Source of the DNA: Acidobacteriota bacterium
GTDB taxonomy: Bacteria; Acidobacteriota; Terriglobia; Terriglobales; Acidobacteriaceae
Assembly (NCBI GenBank): GCA_021799405.1
Contig: JAJZAL010000121.1
Coordinates: 1 to 15,201 of the forward strand
Reading direction: 5' to 3'
DNA: 15,201 bases
Shown: positions 1-7,163 of the stretch, piece by piece
How positions within the stretch are numbered: the first letter of the stretch is position 1
Layout of the letters: each line of letters starts with the position of its first letter
The notes under the pieces: model-generated
Database searches by the model: none
What the model was told of the DNA's origin: nothing
The model's input: only the letters and a program-made list of their open reading frames with translations
Position numbers and translations under genes: made by a program

Positions 1-25
1 GCTGCGCTACGCTACGCGCGAGGAG

Positions 26-62
26 TGTAAAGGATGTCCCGGGACACTTTGTAAAGAATGTC
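26..62. repeat. Tandem direct repeat, 24-bp period
   Basis: TGTAAAGGATGTC at 26-38 recurs as TGTAAAGAATGTC at 50-62, with one mismatch and start positions exactly 24 bp apart. The first copy runs into a CCCGGGACA tail and the second into a diverged one. Such a double motif could be the edge of an insertion element or a binding-site pair, but no transposase is visible in the window, so the origin is undetermined. Confidence 0.5.
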
Positions 63-184
63 ATGAGACTGAACACCAAATGAGGGCTTGTATGGGCCAC
101 CCCGTGATGCTTGGGTTCAGTCGGGTTGGCTTTGGATTGCTCTGGGCTGGCTTGGGATTCTGTGAGCGGGAGGAACTGCGGGTT

Positions 185-204
185 CCCTTCGGCTTTGCTC
201 AGGG
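185..204. repeat. Short palindromic intergenic repeat (diverged copy)
   Basis: CCCT at 185-188 and AGGG at 201-204 bracket a TTCGGCTTTGCT-like core. The whole closely resembles the palindrome at 353-373, so both are probably copies of one dispersed intergenic element. Confidence 0.4.
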
Positions 205-277
205 CAGGCTCTCTGCTACGGTGCTTCGCACCTTCGGTCGGGATGACAACATTTCTTGAGAGGTGAGATTCATCACA

Positions 278-313
278 CCCCACTCATGCGCGAAGGAGCG
301 CGCATGAATGGGG
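278..313. repeat. Long imperfect hairpin (14 of 15 pairs)
   Basis: CCCCA at 278-282 pairs with TGGGG at 309-313. TCATGCGCG at 284-292 pairs with CGCGCATGA at 299-307. The only mismatch is C283/A308, and the loop is six bases (293-298). No T-run follows on either side, so it is better read as a dispersed palindromic repeat or RNA-stabilising element than as a classic intrinsic terminator. It could still mark the 3' end of the minus-strand operon that ends at 415. Confidence 0.6.
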
Positions 314-352
314 CACCCTCGTTGGATTCCTGGGCTACGTTGTTAACTGCAG

Positions 353-373
353 ATCCTTCGCTTCGCTCAGGAT
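353..373. repeat. Short palindromic intergenic repeat
   Basis: ATCCT (353-357) and AGGAT (369-373) flank a TCGCTTCGCTC core. On the minus strand it reads as ATCCTGAGCGAAGCGAAGGAT, a sequence I recall as a common dispersed intergenic palindrome in acidobacterial genomes (memory, not searched). It starts about 40 bp beyond the stop codon of the minus-strand gene. Confidence 0.5.
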
Positions 374-414
374 GACCCTGTGTTCAGGATGATGCTTCGT
401 TTGGGAATGCGGAT

Positions 415-951
415 TTATTCAGTTGTGGCGAGGTGGGCGGCTTTGCGGCGGGCTACTTCTTTTTTGCGCCACTGGTGGAGGAAGAAGAGCAGGACCATGA
501 TGGGGACGAAGGCGATTTGCCAGGCGCGTTCGCTGGTGGCGAGGTCCTGCTTGCGGACGCGGAATTGGCCGGAGCATTGGCCGACCTGATCTCCGTCGCG
601 GACGATGACGCGGATGCTCCAGAGGCCTGCGGCGGGGAGGGTGAAGTTGGCGGCCTGCAGGAATCGGCTGGTGGCCTGGCTGCGCGAGGCATGGAGCACG
701 ATGCGCTGGGCGGGGTTGTTCTGGTTGGTGAGAATGTAGGTGACCTGCGCGCTTTCGAGGAGGCCTGTGGTGTCTGCGCGTTCGATGGCGACGCTGAAGT
801 CGGCGCGGCCCCGGGTGAGCGGGTCGGGCGTGGTGAAGAGCGTGACGGTGAAGGGGCCGGCGGGCTTGCGGAACTGGAGGCGTCCGCCATCGGCGAAGGC
901 CCGGCCGGTGAGGATGAGTAACAGTATGAGTAGCAAATAGCGCCTGGTCAT
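415..951 (-). CDS. FixH/YtkA-like membrane-anchored periplasmic protein
   Basis: This is a 178-aa protein with a signal peptide or N-terminal membrane segment (MTRRYLLLILLLILTGRAFA), a beta-rich extracytoplasmic domain from about 20 to 140, and one C-terminal membrane segment (about 145-163, AWQIAFVPIMVLLFF) followed by a basic cytoplasmic tail (WRKKEVARRKA). The topology and the Ig-like central part fit FixH/YtkA-type proteins, which sit beside CcoG/FixG and act in cytochrome oxidase assembly or copper handling. The ATG at 951 is chosen because it overlaps the upstream stop by one base (TGATG), which implies translational coupling. The frame stays open to 1395, but that part lies inside the upstream gene and has a different, Arg/His-rich composition. 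The family call is moderate; membership in the operon is strong. It has one cysteine (VGQCSGQ) and no heme motif. Confidence 0.7.
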   Translation of the reverse strand: MTRRYLLLILLLILTGRAFADGGRLQFRKPAGPFTVTLFTTPDPLTRGRADFSVAIERADTTGLLESAQVTYILTNQNNPAQRIVLHASRSQATSRFLQAANFTLPAAGLWSIRVIVRDGDQVGQCSGQFRVRKQDLATSERAWQIAFVPIMVLLFFLHQWRKKEVARRKAAHLATTE

Positions 952-3326
952 CACATTCCCATCCCGCGCATTTCCATCGGCTGGGTGTAGATCCAGAGGC
1001 AGATGGCGTAAAAGGCTGTGCTGCTGAGGGCCCAGATGGTGAGCATGGCAGCGGCGTTGCGGACGGTGGTAGTCATCTCGCGGACCAGGCGCCAGCCGGC
1101 GTAGAGGGTGAGGAGCAGGCCGAGATCGAGCATCCAGATCTGGAGGCTGAAGAGGTTGATACCCTTGGCTCCGGGAATGAGCATGAGCTGGGAGGGTTTG
1201 CTGATCATGTCCATGGCGGGCATGGATGTCATGGACTGCATGCTTTGCATGTTCATGCCGGGCATGTTGGCCATGGACTGCATGGATGCGGCGTGGTGGT
1301 GGGCTGCGCCGGTGAGGGCGTGCCATGCATGCTGGACGGAGGGTAGGAATGTGGAAGTGGCGGTGACGAAGTGGAAGGTGAGGTGCGCGGCCCACATGGC
1401 GAGTCCGAGGGGGACCATGGCGAAGGCGAAGCGGCAGAAGATGGTGCGGGGACTGGATTGGTTGGAGAAGATTTGCAATGCCTTGGCGATGACCATGCAG
1501 AGGGCGAGGAGCGCGGTGAACACTGCAGCGGCCATGAGCAGCGTGCCGAGGTTGGTGGCGAGGAAAGAGTGCGCGGCTTCGAGTGCTTCGAGGCGATCGA
1601 CGACGGGCGCGATCATGACGCCGGCGTTGAAGATGGAGCCGACACTGAGGAGGAGGACGAGGACGGCGACGTCAAAACGATTGGAGAATTTGCGGAGCGA
1701 GGAGCGGATGGGATTGCGCGTAAGGTCGCGCATGGGGGACTGCAGCGTGATGGCGATATTGTCGGTGGGGCATGCCTTGACGCAGTCCATGCACATGGTG
1801 CAGTCCATGTTGCCGACCTTGGTGGGCAGATAAAGCTGCAGCTCGCAGCCGCGCTGGGTTTCGTTGCCGCGGATGCAGTCGCGCGAGGAGCAGCTGGAGC
1901 AGACTTGCTGGCTCTTTACGCCGAGGTCGAGCGGGGAGATGAGCGATGCGAAGAAGTTGAACTGTCCGATGGGGCAGACGTATTTGCAGAAGTTTGCGCC
2001 GCGGAAGACGGAGTCGATAACAAAGACCGCGACAATGTAGGCGATGAGCACATAAGCGGTGTAGAGCGGCGAGTTCCAGAGGGCAAAGTGCTCGTAGGTC
2101 CAGAAGAAGATGACGAGCAGGATGGTGGCGGGCCATTTGTTCCTGAGCCAGCTGGGGAAGCGAAGTTTGCCGAGGCCGAAGAAGCGGGCGAGTTCGCGCG
2201 GCAGCGTGAAGGGGCATGCCATGCAGAAGAGATTGCCGGCGATGAAGAAGAGCAGCAGGTTGAAGGGCCGGAGGATATTCCAGAGCACGGAGCCGGCGAG
2301 GTTGAGGCCGCTGAGCGGGGTGCCGTGGATGCCATCGAGAATGAGCGCGGCGATGAGCAGCAGCGTGAGGCTTTGGAGGCCGGCGCGGCCAAAGCGCGAG
2401 CGCAGCATGGGGCCGAGGATGGGCGTGGCAAGCAGATCGAAGGGCCTGGGCGCAGGGCGGCGAACGCGAGCGTGCGTGCGCTGATAGGCAAAGGCCATCC
2501 TGCTGCGGCGGCCGGGCGAGAGCAGCTGCATGGTGATGACCATGAGCGGAATCCAGAAGGCCATGGAGCCCATGACCCACATCTCGGCGCCAGCGGCGGT
2601 CTGATCAATGAGCGGGCTGATGCCGAAGATGCGCGGGACCTGCGCGTAGGTGGGATAGACGACCTTGCCGTAAAAGACCAGGAAGAGCGAGACGCCGGTG
2701 TTGATCAGCTCCGCTCCAGCGAGGAAAGGCAGGACAAACCAGCGCGACCAGCGGCTGCGGCTGGGCCAGGGCTGCAGCACGATCCACCAGAAGGCGAGGA
2801 AGGTGAAGAAGAAGCAGGCGTGTTCGACGTCGTGCCAGGTATTGTTGCGCAGCGCGAGTTCGTAGGCGGCGGGCACATGCCAGAGGACGAAGGAAAGATT
2901 GGTGATGATCCAGACAAAGGCGGGATGGGTGACGAGATCCTGCAGCCAATGGAAGGCTTTGGAGTTCATCCAGGGGGCGAGGTCGTTTTTGACGAAGGAG
3001 CGCGGCAGCCCGCGCAGGATGGGGACCGTAGGCGCACCGAGCACAATGAGCAGCGGCGCGACGGACATGAGCAGGACGTGCTGCGTCATGTGGGCGAAGA
3101 GCAGGAACTGGCCGAGAGCGTCGAGAGGCGAGGCGATGGCGAGCCAGGCGATGGCGATGCCGGAGAGGAAGCAGAGCATGCGCCAGGGCGGGAGCTCGCG
3201 GGCGCGAGTGGCATGGGCGAGACGCCAGCCACGAACGTAAATCGCTGCCAGCACGATGGATCCGATCGTGGGAAGGAGCGGGATGTTCCACGATTGCGCG
3301 ATGGCCTGGGAAAGAGAGTCAGACAC
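951..3326 (-). CDS. CtaG-like / CcoG-NapH-like fusion membrane protein with Met-rich copper tract
   Basis: This 791-aa polytopic membrane protein appears to join two families. Residues 1-270 look like CtaG_caa3, a cytochrome c oxidase assembly factor: His pairs H79/H83 and H165/H169, plus H150, lie among hydrophobic helices. Residues 315-530 look like the NapH/CcoG polyferredoxin type: membrane-face pairs CMACP (368-372) and CKYVCP (447-452), cysteines 476, 479, 484 and 494, and a full CX2CX2CX3CP ferredoxin motif at 509-520. More helices follow. A tract at 675-707 has three adjacent His and ten Met, and the C-terminus is MEMRGMGM; both suit Cu(I) binding. CcoG is known as a cupric reductase for cbb3 oxidase assembly, so this chain could reduce and hand over copper (inference). 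It starts at GTG 3326 with only a weak upstream GGAA. The next in-frame ATG (M50) would remove the first helix. It is co-transcribed with the FixH-like gene. Confidence 0.85.
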   Translation of the reverse strand: MSDSLSQAIAQSWNIPLLPTIGSIVLAAIYVRGWRLAHATRARELPPWRMLCFLSGIAIAWLAIASPLDALGQFLLFAHMTQHVLLMSVAPLLIVLGAPTVPILRGLPRSFVKNDLAPWMNSKAFHWLQDLVTHPAFVWIITNLSFVLWHVPAAYELALRNNTWHDVEHACFFFTFLAFWWIVLQPWPSRSRWSRWFVLPFLAGAELINTGVSLFLVFYGKVVYPTYAQVPRIFGISPLIDQTAAGAEMWVMGSMAFWIPLMVITMQLLSPGRRSRMAFAYQRTHARVRRPAPRPFDLLATPILGPMLRSRFGRAGLQSLTLLLIAALILDGIHGTPLSGLNLAGSVLWNILRPFNLLLFFIAGNLFCMACPFTLPRELARFFGLGKLRFPSWLRNKWPATILLVIFFWTYEHFALWNSPLYTAYVLIAYIVAVFVIDSVFRGANFCKYVCPIGQFNFFASLISPLDLGVKSQQVCSSCSSRDCIRGNETQRGCELQLYLPTKVGNMDCTMCMDCVKACPTDNIAITLQSPMRDLTRNPIRSSLRKFSNRFDVAVLVLLLSVGSIFNAGVMIAPVVDRLEALEAAHSFLATNLGTLLMAAAVFTALLALCMVIAKALQIFSNQSSPRTIFCRFAFAMVPLGLAMWAAHLTFHFVTATSTFLPSVQHAWHALTGAAHHHAASMQSMANMPGMNMQSMQSMTSMPAMDMISKPSQLMLIPGAKGINLFSLQIWMLDLGLLLTLYAGWRLVREMTTTVRNAAAMLTIWALSSTAFYAICLWIYTQPMEMRGMGM

Positions 3327-3545
3327 CTGGGGCCGATTCCTGTGTGTTTCCTGCCGGTGCGGGCATACGGCGGGGAGAGTGCTGCGTCAAGGTGGTGCGT
3401 GAAAGCGCGAGGAGCGCGAAAGTACAGATTTCCATGGCTGGCGGCAGGGGCATACAGCTCGGGCTGCATTCCCAAACGATGCGTCATCTTTGATGATAAC
3501 GCCTGGGGCGGCGCGAGGGGCGGGCCGACAGCTGCATCGCTTGTC

Positions 3546-3607
3546 TGTGACATAAATCACAGTCTGTTTGTGACGTACATCACAAACGCATTGTGATTTG
3601 CATCACA
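3546..3607. promoter_or_regulatory. Three phased CRP/FNR-family operator palindromes
   Basis: Three perfect TGTGA-N6-TCACA sites are present: TGTGACATAAATCACA (3546-3561), TGTGACGTACATCACA (3569-3584) and TGTGATTTGCATCACA (3592-3607). Their centres (3553.5, 3576.5 and 3599.5) are exactly 23 bp apart. The half-sites match the E. coli CRP consensus, and all three share the longer right half ATCACA. If the plus-strand TATGGT at 3630-3635 is a -10, the last site centres close to -42, a class II activator position. For the minus strand, site 1 lies roughly 65-70 bp upstream of a start driven by TATCAT. Binding by a CRP/FNR-type protein is inference, but the sites themselves are unambiguous. Confidence 0.85.
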
Positions 3608-3624
3608 TCGGGTGCCCGGACCCG

Positions 3625-3689
3625 GCTCTTATGGTTTACCAACTACCAGATAACGAGTTCGTTAGGTTCCCAAAAAGAGGAATAAGAGC
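3625..3689. other. Long-range inverted repeat enclosing a 14-bp palindrome
   Basis: GCTCTTAT (3625-3632) is perfectly complementary to ATAAGAGC (3682-3689). CCC at 3621-3623 and GGG at 3690-3692 can extend the stem past a bulged G. Inside lies TAACGAGTTCGTTA (3651-3664), a palindrome with a two-base centre. It could be a structured leader RNA or a second operator. I do not recognise it as a known riboswitch. Confidence 0.4.
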
Positions 3690-3988
3690 GGGCCGGTTGC
3701 CGTCGAACTGCGCATGACGGCTGTTGTTGCAAATTTCGTGGGATTTGGAGTCAGCAAGAGATAAACCATGCAACCGGAAGAGTCCGGGTGGAGGTTGGAT
3801 CTGGAGCTGATCTACGCCATTGATGAAGTTGTCTGTGACCACGATGCAAATTGTGGTCCGCGATGTGTTTCTGACCGCTATTTGCAGCGCGATTTGCGCA
3901 TCCGCAGGGCGATCGGGAGGCGGCAATCCTTCTTTCGGCTAGTGGCTTGTGGGCACGCAGGCACGCCGCACGAGGCCATGAGTATTTC

Positions 3989-5452
3989 ATGAAGCGATTG
4001 TGGCCTTTTCTCATTCTCAGTTGTTTCCTGAGTCTCGGCTTCGGGTTTGGTGTGCCGAAGACGCGGCCGGTGTCGCTGCAGGCGAACAGAGCGGGCAGAC
4101 TGCCCGCCATCCTGTTTGTTGCAGCTCCGACGGTGGTGCCGGGCGAGTTGACGGGGCGTTTCCCGCAGGGGAGCCACCTGGTTCGTTACGTGCCGGGAGC
4201 GCCTGCTTCTTCGGCGGCGAATCTGACGCCGGGTTTCTATGCGGTTGCCGATCCTCGGGTGTCCTTCGACGCGAGCACCGTTCTCTTCGCGGGGCAGAAG
4301 AGTCGCGGGGCGCATTGGCAAATCTGGGAAATGAAGGTGGGCGGCTCGGGCCTGCGGCAGATTACGGATTGTCCGGGAGAGTGTTTTCAGCCGGCCTATC
4401 TGCCCCATGGACAGATTGTTTACACGGTAGTTACGGGAAAGGGATCCGGGCAAAGGTCAGCGATCTATGTTTCGGAAGCGAACGGGGCGGATCCTCACGC
4501 GATTACATTCGGTCCCGGGAACTATGAAGTTGAGACGGTGCTGCAGAGCGGGCGGCTGCTTGTTTCTGCCGAAGGTTCGCTGGTGTCCGGAGGCAAGGAC
4601 GATGACTCGCGCGTGTTCTATACGCTGCGGCCGGATGGTACCGGGCTCTTCCTGTTTCGCTGGGGCAGCCAACCGGACTATTTACGGTCGGGCGCAACCG
4701 AGCTTGGCAACGGCACAGTGTTGTTTGTGAAGCGGCACGATCCGGCGGGCCGGATGACGGGCGGCGAGCTGGCCTGGTTGCGTCCGGGAGCATTGCACAA
4801 TTCCGTGCTCACGTCACCGAGTTCTGTCTACTGGTCAGCGCACGTTCTGGATGGAGACAACCTCGTGGTGGCCCGCAGAGACGCTGGAGCGTCTGGAGGG
4901 GGCGGCAAGTTCGGGCTCTACGTCTTTCATCTTGCGAAGAGATCCGCGGGCAGGGAGATCTACAGCAACCCGAAATTCTCCAGTGTTGAGGCGGTACCGG
5001 TAGAGCCGCGCGCGGTTCCGCTGTATTTCCCGAGCATGCTTCATCTGAATTGGGACTACGGACGAATCGTGTGTTTGAACTCCTATCTTTCTTCCGGCGC
5101 TCCCAATGGGCATCTGGCGAGCCATATCGCCAAGGTGCGGGTGGTTGCGCTCGGTGCGGAAGATCACATGGAGCATGTTCTTGGCGAGGCTGCCGTCGCG
5201 AGTGATGGCTCTTTCTATATCAAGGTTCCGGCAGACGAGGCGATCCGGTTTGAGCTGCTGAGCGCCAACGGCTCGGTGATTCGCGCGCAGAAGAGCTGGG
5301 TCTGGGCGGGCAAGGGCGAAGACGTGGCGTGCCTGGGATGCCATGCGAACGAAGCGATTGTGCCGCAAGACCACTTCCCGCTCGCGCTGAAGAGTTTCCA
5401 TACACCCATTCCGATAGGGCTGCCTGTGCATACGCAGCCGCAAAAACATTGA
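3989..5452 (+). CDS. Exported TolB-like beta-propeller with one C-terminal c-type heme (HzsA-related)
   Basis: This 487-aa protein has a signal peptide (MKRLWPFLILSCFLSLGFGF), then WD40/TolB-type propeller repeats such as DPRVSFDASTVLFAG (about 88-102) and QIWEMKVGGSGLRQITD (about 111-127). One CXXCH heme site, CLGCH, lies at 448-452, only 35 residues from the end. The N-terminal repeats and the segment before the heme (SWVWAGKGEDVACLGCH) resemble the many proteins annotated as hydrazine synthase alpha-subunit-like. Those are periplasmic and mostly of unknown function, and the family name should not be taken as hydrazine synthesis. ATG 3989 is chosen because the signal peptide starts there; the frame runs back to TTG 3947 without one. 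Only a weak CGAGG lies 13 bp upstream. It is the first gene of the plus-strand run and is seven bases from the next gene. Confidence 0.8.
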   Translation: MKRLWPFLILSCFLSLGFGFGVPKTRPVSLQANRAGRLPAILFVAAPTVVPGELTGRFPQGSHLVRYVPGAPASSAANLTPGFYAVADPRVSFDASTVLFAGQKSRGAHWQIWEMKVGGSGLRQITDCPGECFQPAYLPHGQIVYTVVTGKGSGQRSAIYVSEANGADPHAITFGPGNYEVETVLQSGRLLVSAEGSLVSGGKDDDSRVFYTLRPDGTGLFLFRWGSQPDYLRSGATELGNGTVLFVKRHDPAGRMTGGELAWLRPGALHNSVLTSPSSVYWSAHVLDGDNLVVARRDAGASGGGGKFGLYVFHLAKRSAGREIYSNPKFSSVEAVPVEPRAVPLYFPSMLHLNWDYGRIVCLNSYLSSGAPNGHLASHIAKVRVVALGAEDHMEHVLGEAAVASDGSFYIKVPADEAIRFELLSANGSVIRAQKSWVWAGKGEDVACLGCHANEAIVPQDHFPLALKSFHTPIPIGLPVHTQPQKH

Positions 5453-5459
5453 GGAGCAG

Positions 5460-7163
5460 ATGAGGATTTCCCGACGCAAATTTGTAACGCTGGCCACGGC
5501 TGCAGGACCGTTATGGGCTGCCCGTGGACTATTGGGCCAGGGACTGCCTGGGCCGGCCGGCCTCGCCGTTCCACTCCCTCAGTTTGTGGATGTGACCGCG
5601 AAGTCCGGTATCCAATACCGGCATTCGTTTGGCGAGAAGGAGCTGAGCTCGCTGCTGGAAGGCACGGGTTCCGGCTGTGCGTGGATTGATTACAACAACG
5701 ACGGCCTCCTCGATCTTTACGTCGCCAATGGCCGGTACATGGAGGGCCTGACGAATCATTCCTCTCCGGACGGCATTCATGCGACAAACCATCTCTATCG
5801 CAACAACGGCGACGGGACCTTTACGGATGTGACGCAAGAGGCCGGCGTCGCCGGGAAAGGCCTGGCGACGGGCGTCACGGTGGGGGATTTTGACAATGAT
5901 GGTTTCCCTGACATTTATGTGACGGGCTACCAGTCTTCCATCCTCTACCACAACAACGGTGACGGAACTTTTACCGATGTTACGGCGGATGCGGGCGTTG
6001 AAAATCCGTTCTTTGGGGTGGGAGCGGCATTTCTGGATTACGACCGCGACGGGCACCTGGATCTTTTCGTCGGCAACTACATCCGGTTCGTCAACAGCTA
6101 CCGGCAGTTCTATCCCGGCAATCATTATCCGGGGCCGCTGGGCTACGATCCCGAATTCAACCGGCTGTTTCACAACAACGGTGACGGGACGTTTACGGAC
6201 GTGTCCCGCGAGTCGGGGATTGCCGCGATCCCGGGCCGTGCGATGGGCGTGACGGTTGGGGATTATGACAACGATGGCTGGCCGGATATTTACGTGGCCA
6301 ACGACACCATGCCCAGCTATCTCTACCACAACAATCACAACGGGACCTTTACGAACGTTGCGATTGAAGCCTACGTTGCCTATGGCCAGAACGGCGAAGC
6401 GACCACGGCGATGGGGCCGATCTTTGCTGACTACGATAACGATGGCTGGCAGGACCTGTTTGTTTCCGATGCTCATTTCCATCGCCTCTATCACAATTCC
6501 GGCAAAGGCTTCTTCACGGATGTGACGAATCAATCCGGCATTGGAGCCGTCACCGGTCAGTACGTGGGCTGGGGCGATGGCTTCCTGGATTTCGACAACG
6601 ACGGCTGGAAGGATCTCTTTATCGTGAACGGCGGGCTGACGTGGCTGATTCCCATGCAGAGCAACCTGCTGCGGAACAACGGCAACGGCACGTTCTCCGA
6701 TGTTTCCACCCAGGCCGGGAGCTTCTTTCAACAGCGGCATGTGAGCCGTTGCGCCGCCTTTGCGGATTACGACAATGACGGATACGTCGACGCGTTCATT
6801 ACCACGCTGGGTTCGAAGGGGATTCTGCTGCACAATACCCCGCCTGAAGGAAAGCGGAACCACTGGCTGACCATCAAGCTGGAAGGAACGGTGAGTAATC
6901 GCGACGGCTACGGGGCAAGCCTGGAGGCTGTTGCGGGAGGCCAGCACCAGTACGTCCAGGCTGGTTCGGAGTCCGGCTATCTCTCGCAAAATGACCCGCG
7001 GCCGCACTTTGGGCTGGGCCAGCACACGGAAGTAGATGAGCTGACCATTCGCTGGCCGAGCGGAATCGTTCAAAAACTCGAGCACATCAAGGCCGATCAG
7101 ATCCTGACCGTAAAGGAACCCGCTGCTGCGCAGCCAACTGAAGCCGTAAAGAAGGGCAAATGA
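5460..7163 (+). CDS. Tat-exported FG-GAP/VCBS repeat protein with ASPIC/UnbV domain (CRTAC1 family)
   Basis: This is a 567-aa protein. The N-terminus MRISRRKFVTLATAAGPLWA carries a twin-arginine motif, so it is probably exported folded. Seven Asp/Asn loops of the D-x-[DN]-x-DG-x-x-D type lie at 77-85, 143-151, 193-201, 268-276, 324-332, 377-385 and 436-444. They suit a seven-bladed, calcium-binding integrin-like propeller, and repeated NNGDGTFTDV strands separate them. Residues about 480-550 match the ASPIC/UnbV domain (GYGASLEAV, SESGYLSQNDPRPHFGLG, LTIRWPSGIVQ). Such proteins are secreted or periplasmic and may bind partners or polysaccharide; the enzymatic role is unknown. The start has a strong GAGGAG eight bases after the previous stop begins, which shows tight operon linkage. 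The 3' end overlaps the next gene as ATGA. The family assignment is very secure. Confidence 0.93.
   Translation: MRISRRKFVTLATAAGPLWAARGLLGQGLPGPAGLAVPLPQFVDVTAKSGIQYRHSFGEKELSSLLEGTGSGCAWIDYNNDGLLDLYVANGRYMEGLTNHSSPDGIHATNHLYRNNGDGTFTDVTQEAGVAGKGLATGVTVGDFDNDGFPDIYVTGYQSSILYHNNGDGTFTDVTADAGVENPFFGVGAAFLDYDRDGHLDLFVGNYIRFVNSYRQFYPGNHYPGPLGYDPEFNRLFHNNGDGTFTDVSRESGIAAIPGRAMGVTVGDYDNDGWPDIYVANDTMPSYLYHNNHNGTFTNVAIEAYVAYGQNGEATTAMGPIFADYDNDGWQDLFVSDAHFHRLYHNSGKGFFTDVTNQSGIGAVTGQYVGWGDGFLDFDNDGWKDLFIVNGGLTWLIPMQSNLLRNNGNGTFSDVSTQAGSFFQQRHVSRCAAFADYDNDGYVDAFITTLGSKGILLHNTPPEGKRNHWLTIKLEGTVSNRDGYGASLEAVAGGQHQYVQAGSESGYLSQNDPRPHFGLGQHTEVDELTIRWPSGIVQKLEHIKADQILTVKEPAAAQPTEAVKKGK

Larger units (their letters stand above)
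1..414. other. Gene-free, repeat-rich intergenic region
   Basis: I see no credible coding region here. The short open frames that touch it are shadows of the minus-strand gene beginning at 951. The stretch holds a tandem direct repeat (26-62), two related short palindromes (185-204 and 353-373) and a long hairpin (278-313). It lies downstream of the minus-strand copper/oxidase-assembly operon, so any terminator of that operon should be in it. None of the hairpins is followed by a clear T-run in the minus direction, so no terminator is called. Confidence 0.7.
3327..3988. other. Divergent intergenic region, 662 bp
   Basis: This region separates the minus-strand copper/oxidase-assembly operon from the plus-strand propeller operon. 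Its middle holds three perfect 16-bp palindromes (3546-3607) and a nearby long-range inverted repeat (3625-3689). A TATCAT hexamer on the minus strand (3498-3493) and TATGGT on the plus strand (3630-3635) are possible -10 elements, neither with a good -35, as expected for activator-dependent promoters. A 74-codon frame at 3768-3992 overlaps the next start as ATGA but is not convincing as a gene. I see nothing else identifiable. Confidence 0.6.

Noticed and set aside
26..62. CRISPR-like or insertion-sequence end
   Set aside because: There are only two short copies with no regular spacer array, and no transposase or matching inverted end is seen in the window.
3327..3553. Minus-strand frame upstream of the fusion gene, starting at an ATG inside the first operator site
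   Set aside because: It is in a different frame from the fusion gene and reads into it. It has low-complexity composition, no ribosome-binding site, and its start sits in a regulatory palindrome.
1371..3596. 741-codon plus-strand open frame opposite the CtaG/CcoG fusion gene
   Set aside because: Its Glu/Gly/Asp/Arg-rich composition is typical of the antisense of a high-GC gene. The minus strand encodes a clear membrane protein with cysteine motifs.
3768..3992. 74-codon plus-strand frame whose stop overlaps the next start as ATGA
   Set aside because: It has only a weak ribosome-binding site, no recognisable domain or signal, and competing open frames on the other strand. The ATGA overlap alone is not enough to call a gene.
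3989..5452. Hydrazine synthase and an anammox-type role
   Set aside because: Only the propeller and one terminal heme site resemble the alpha subunit. The additional heme motif, the other subunits and the anammox context are missing.
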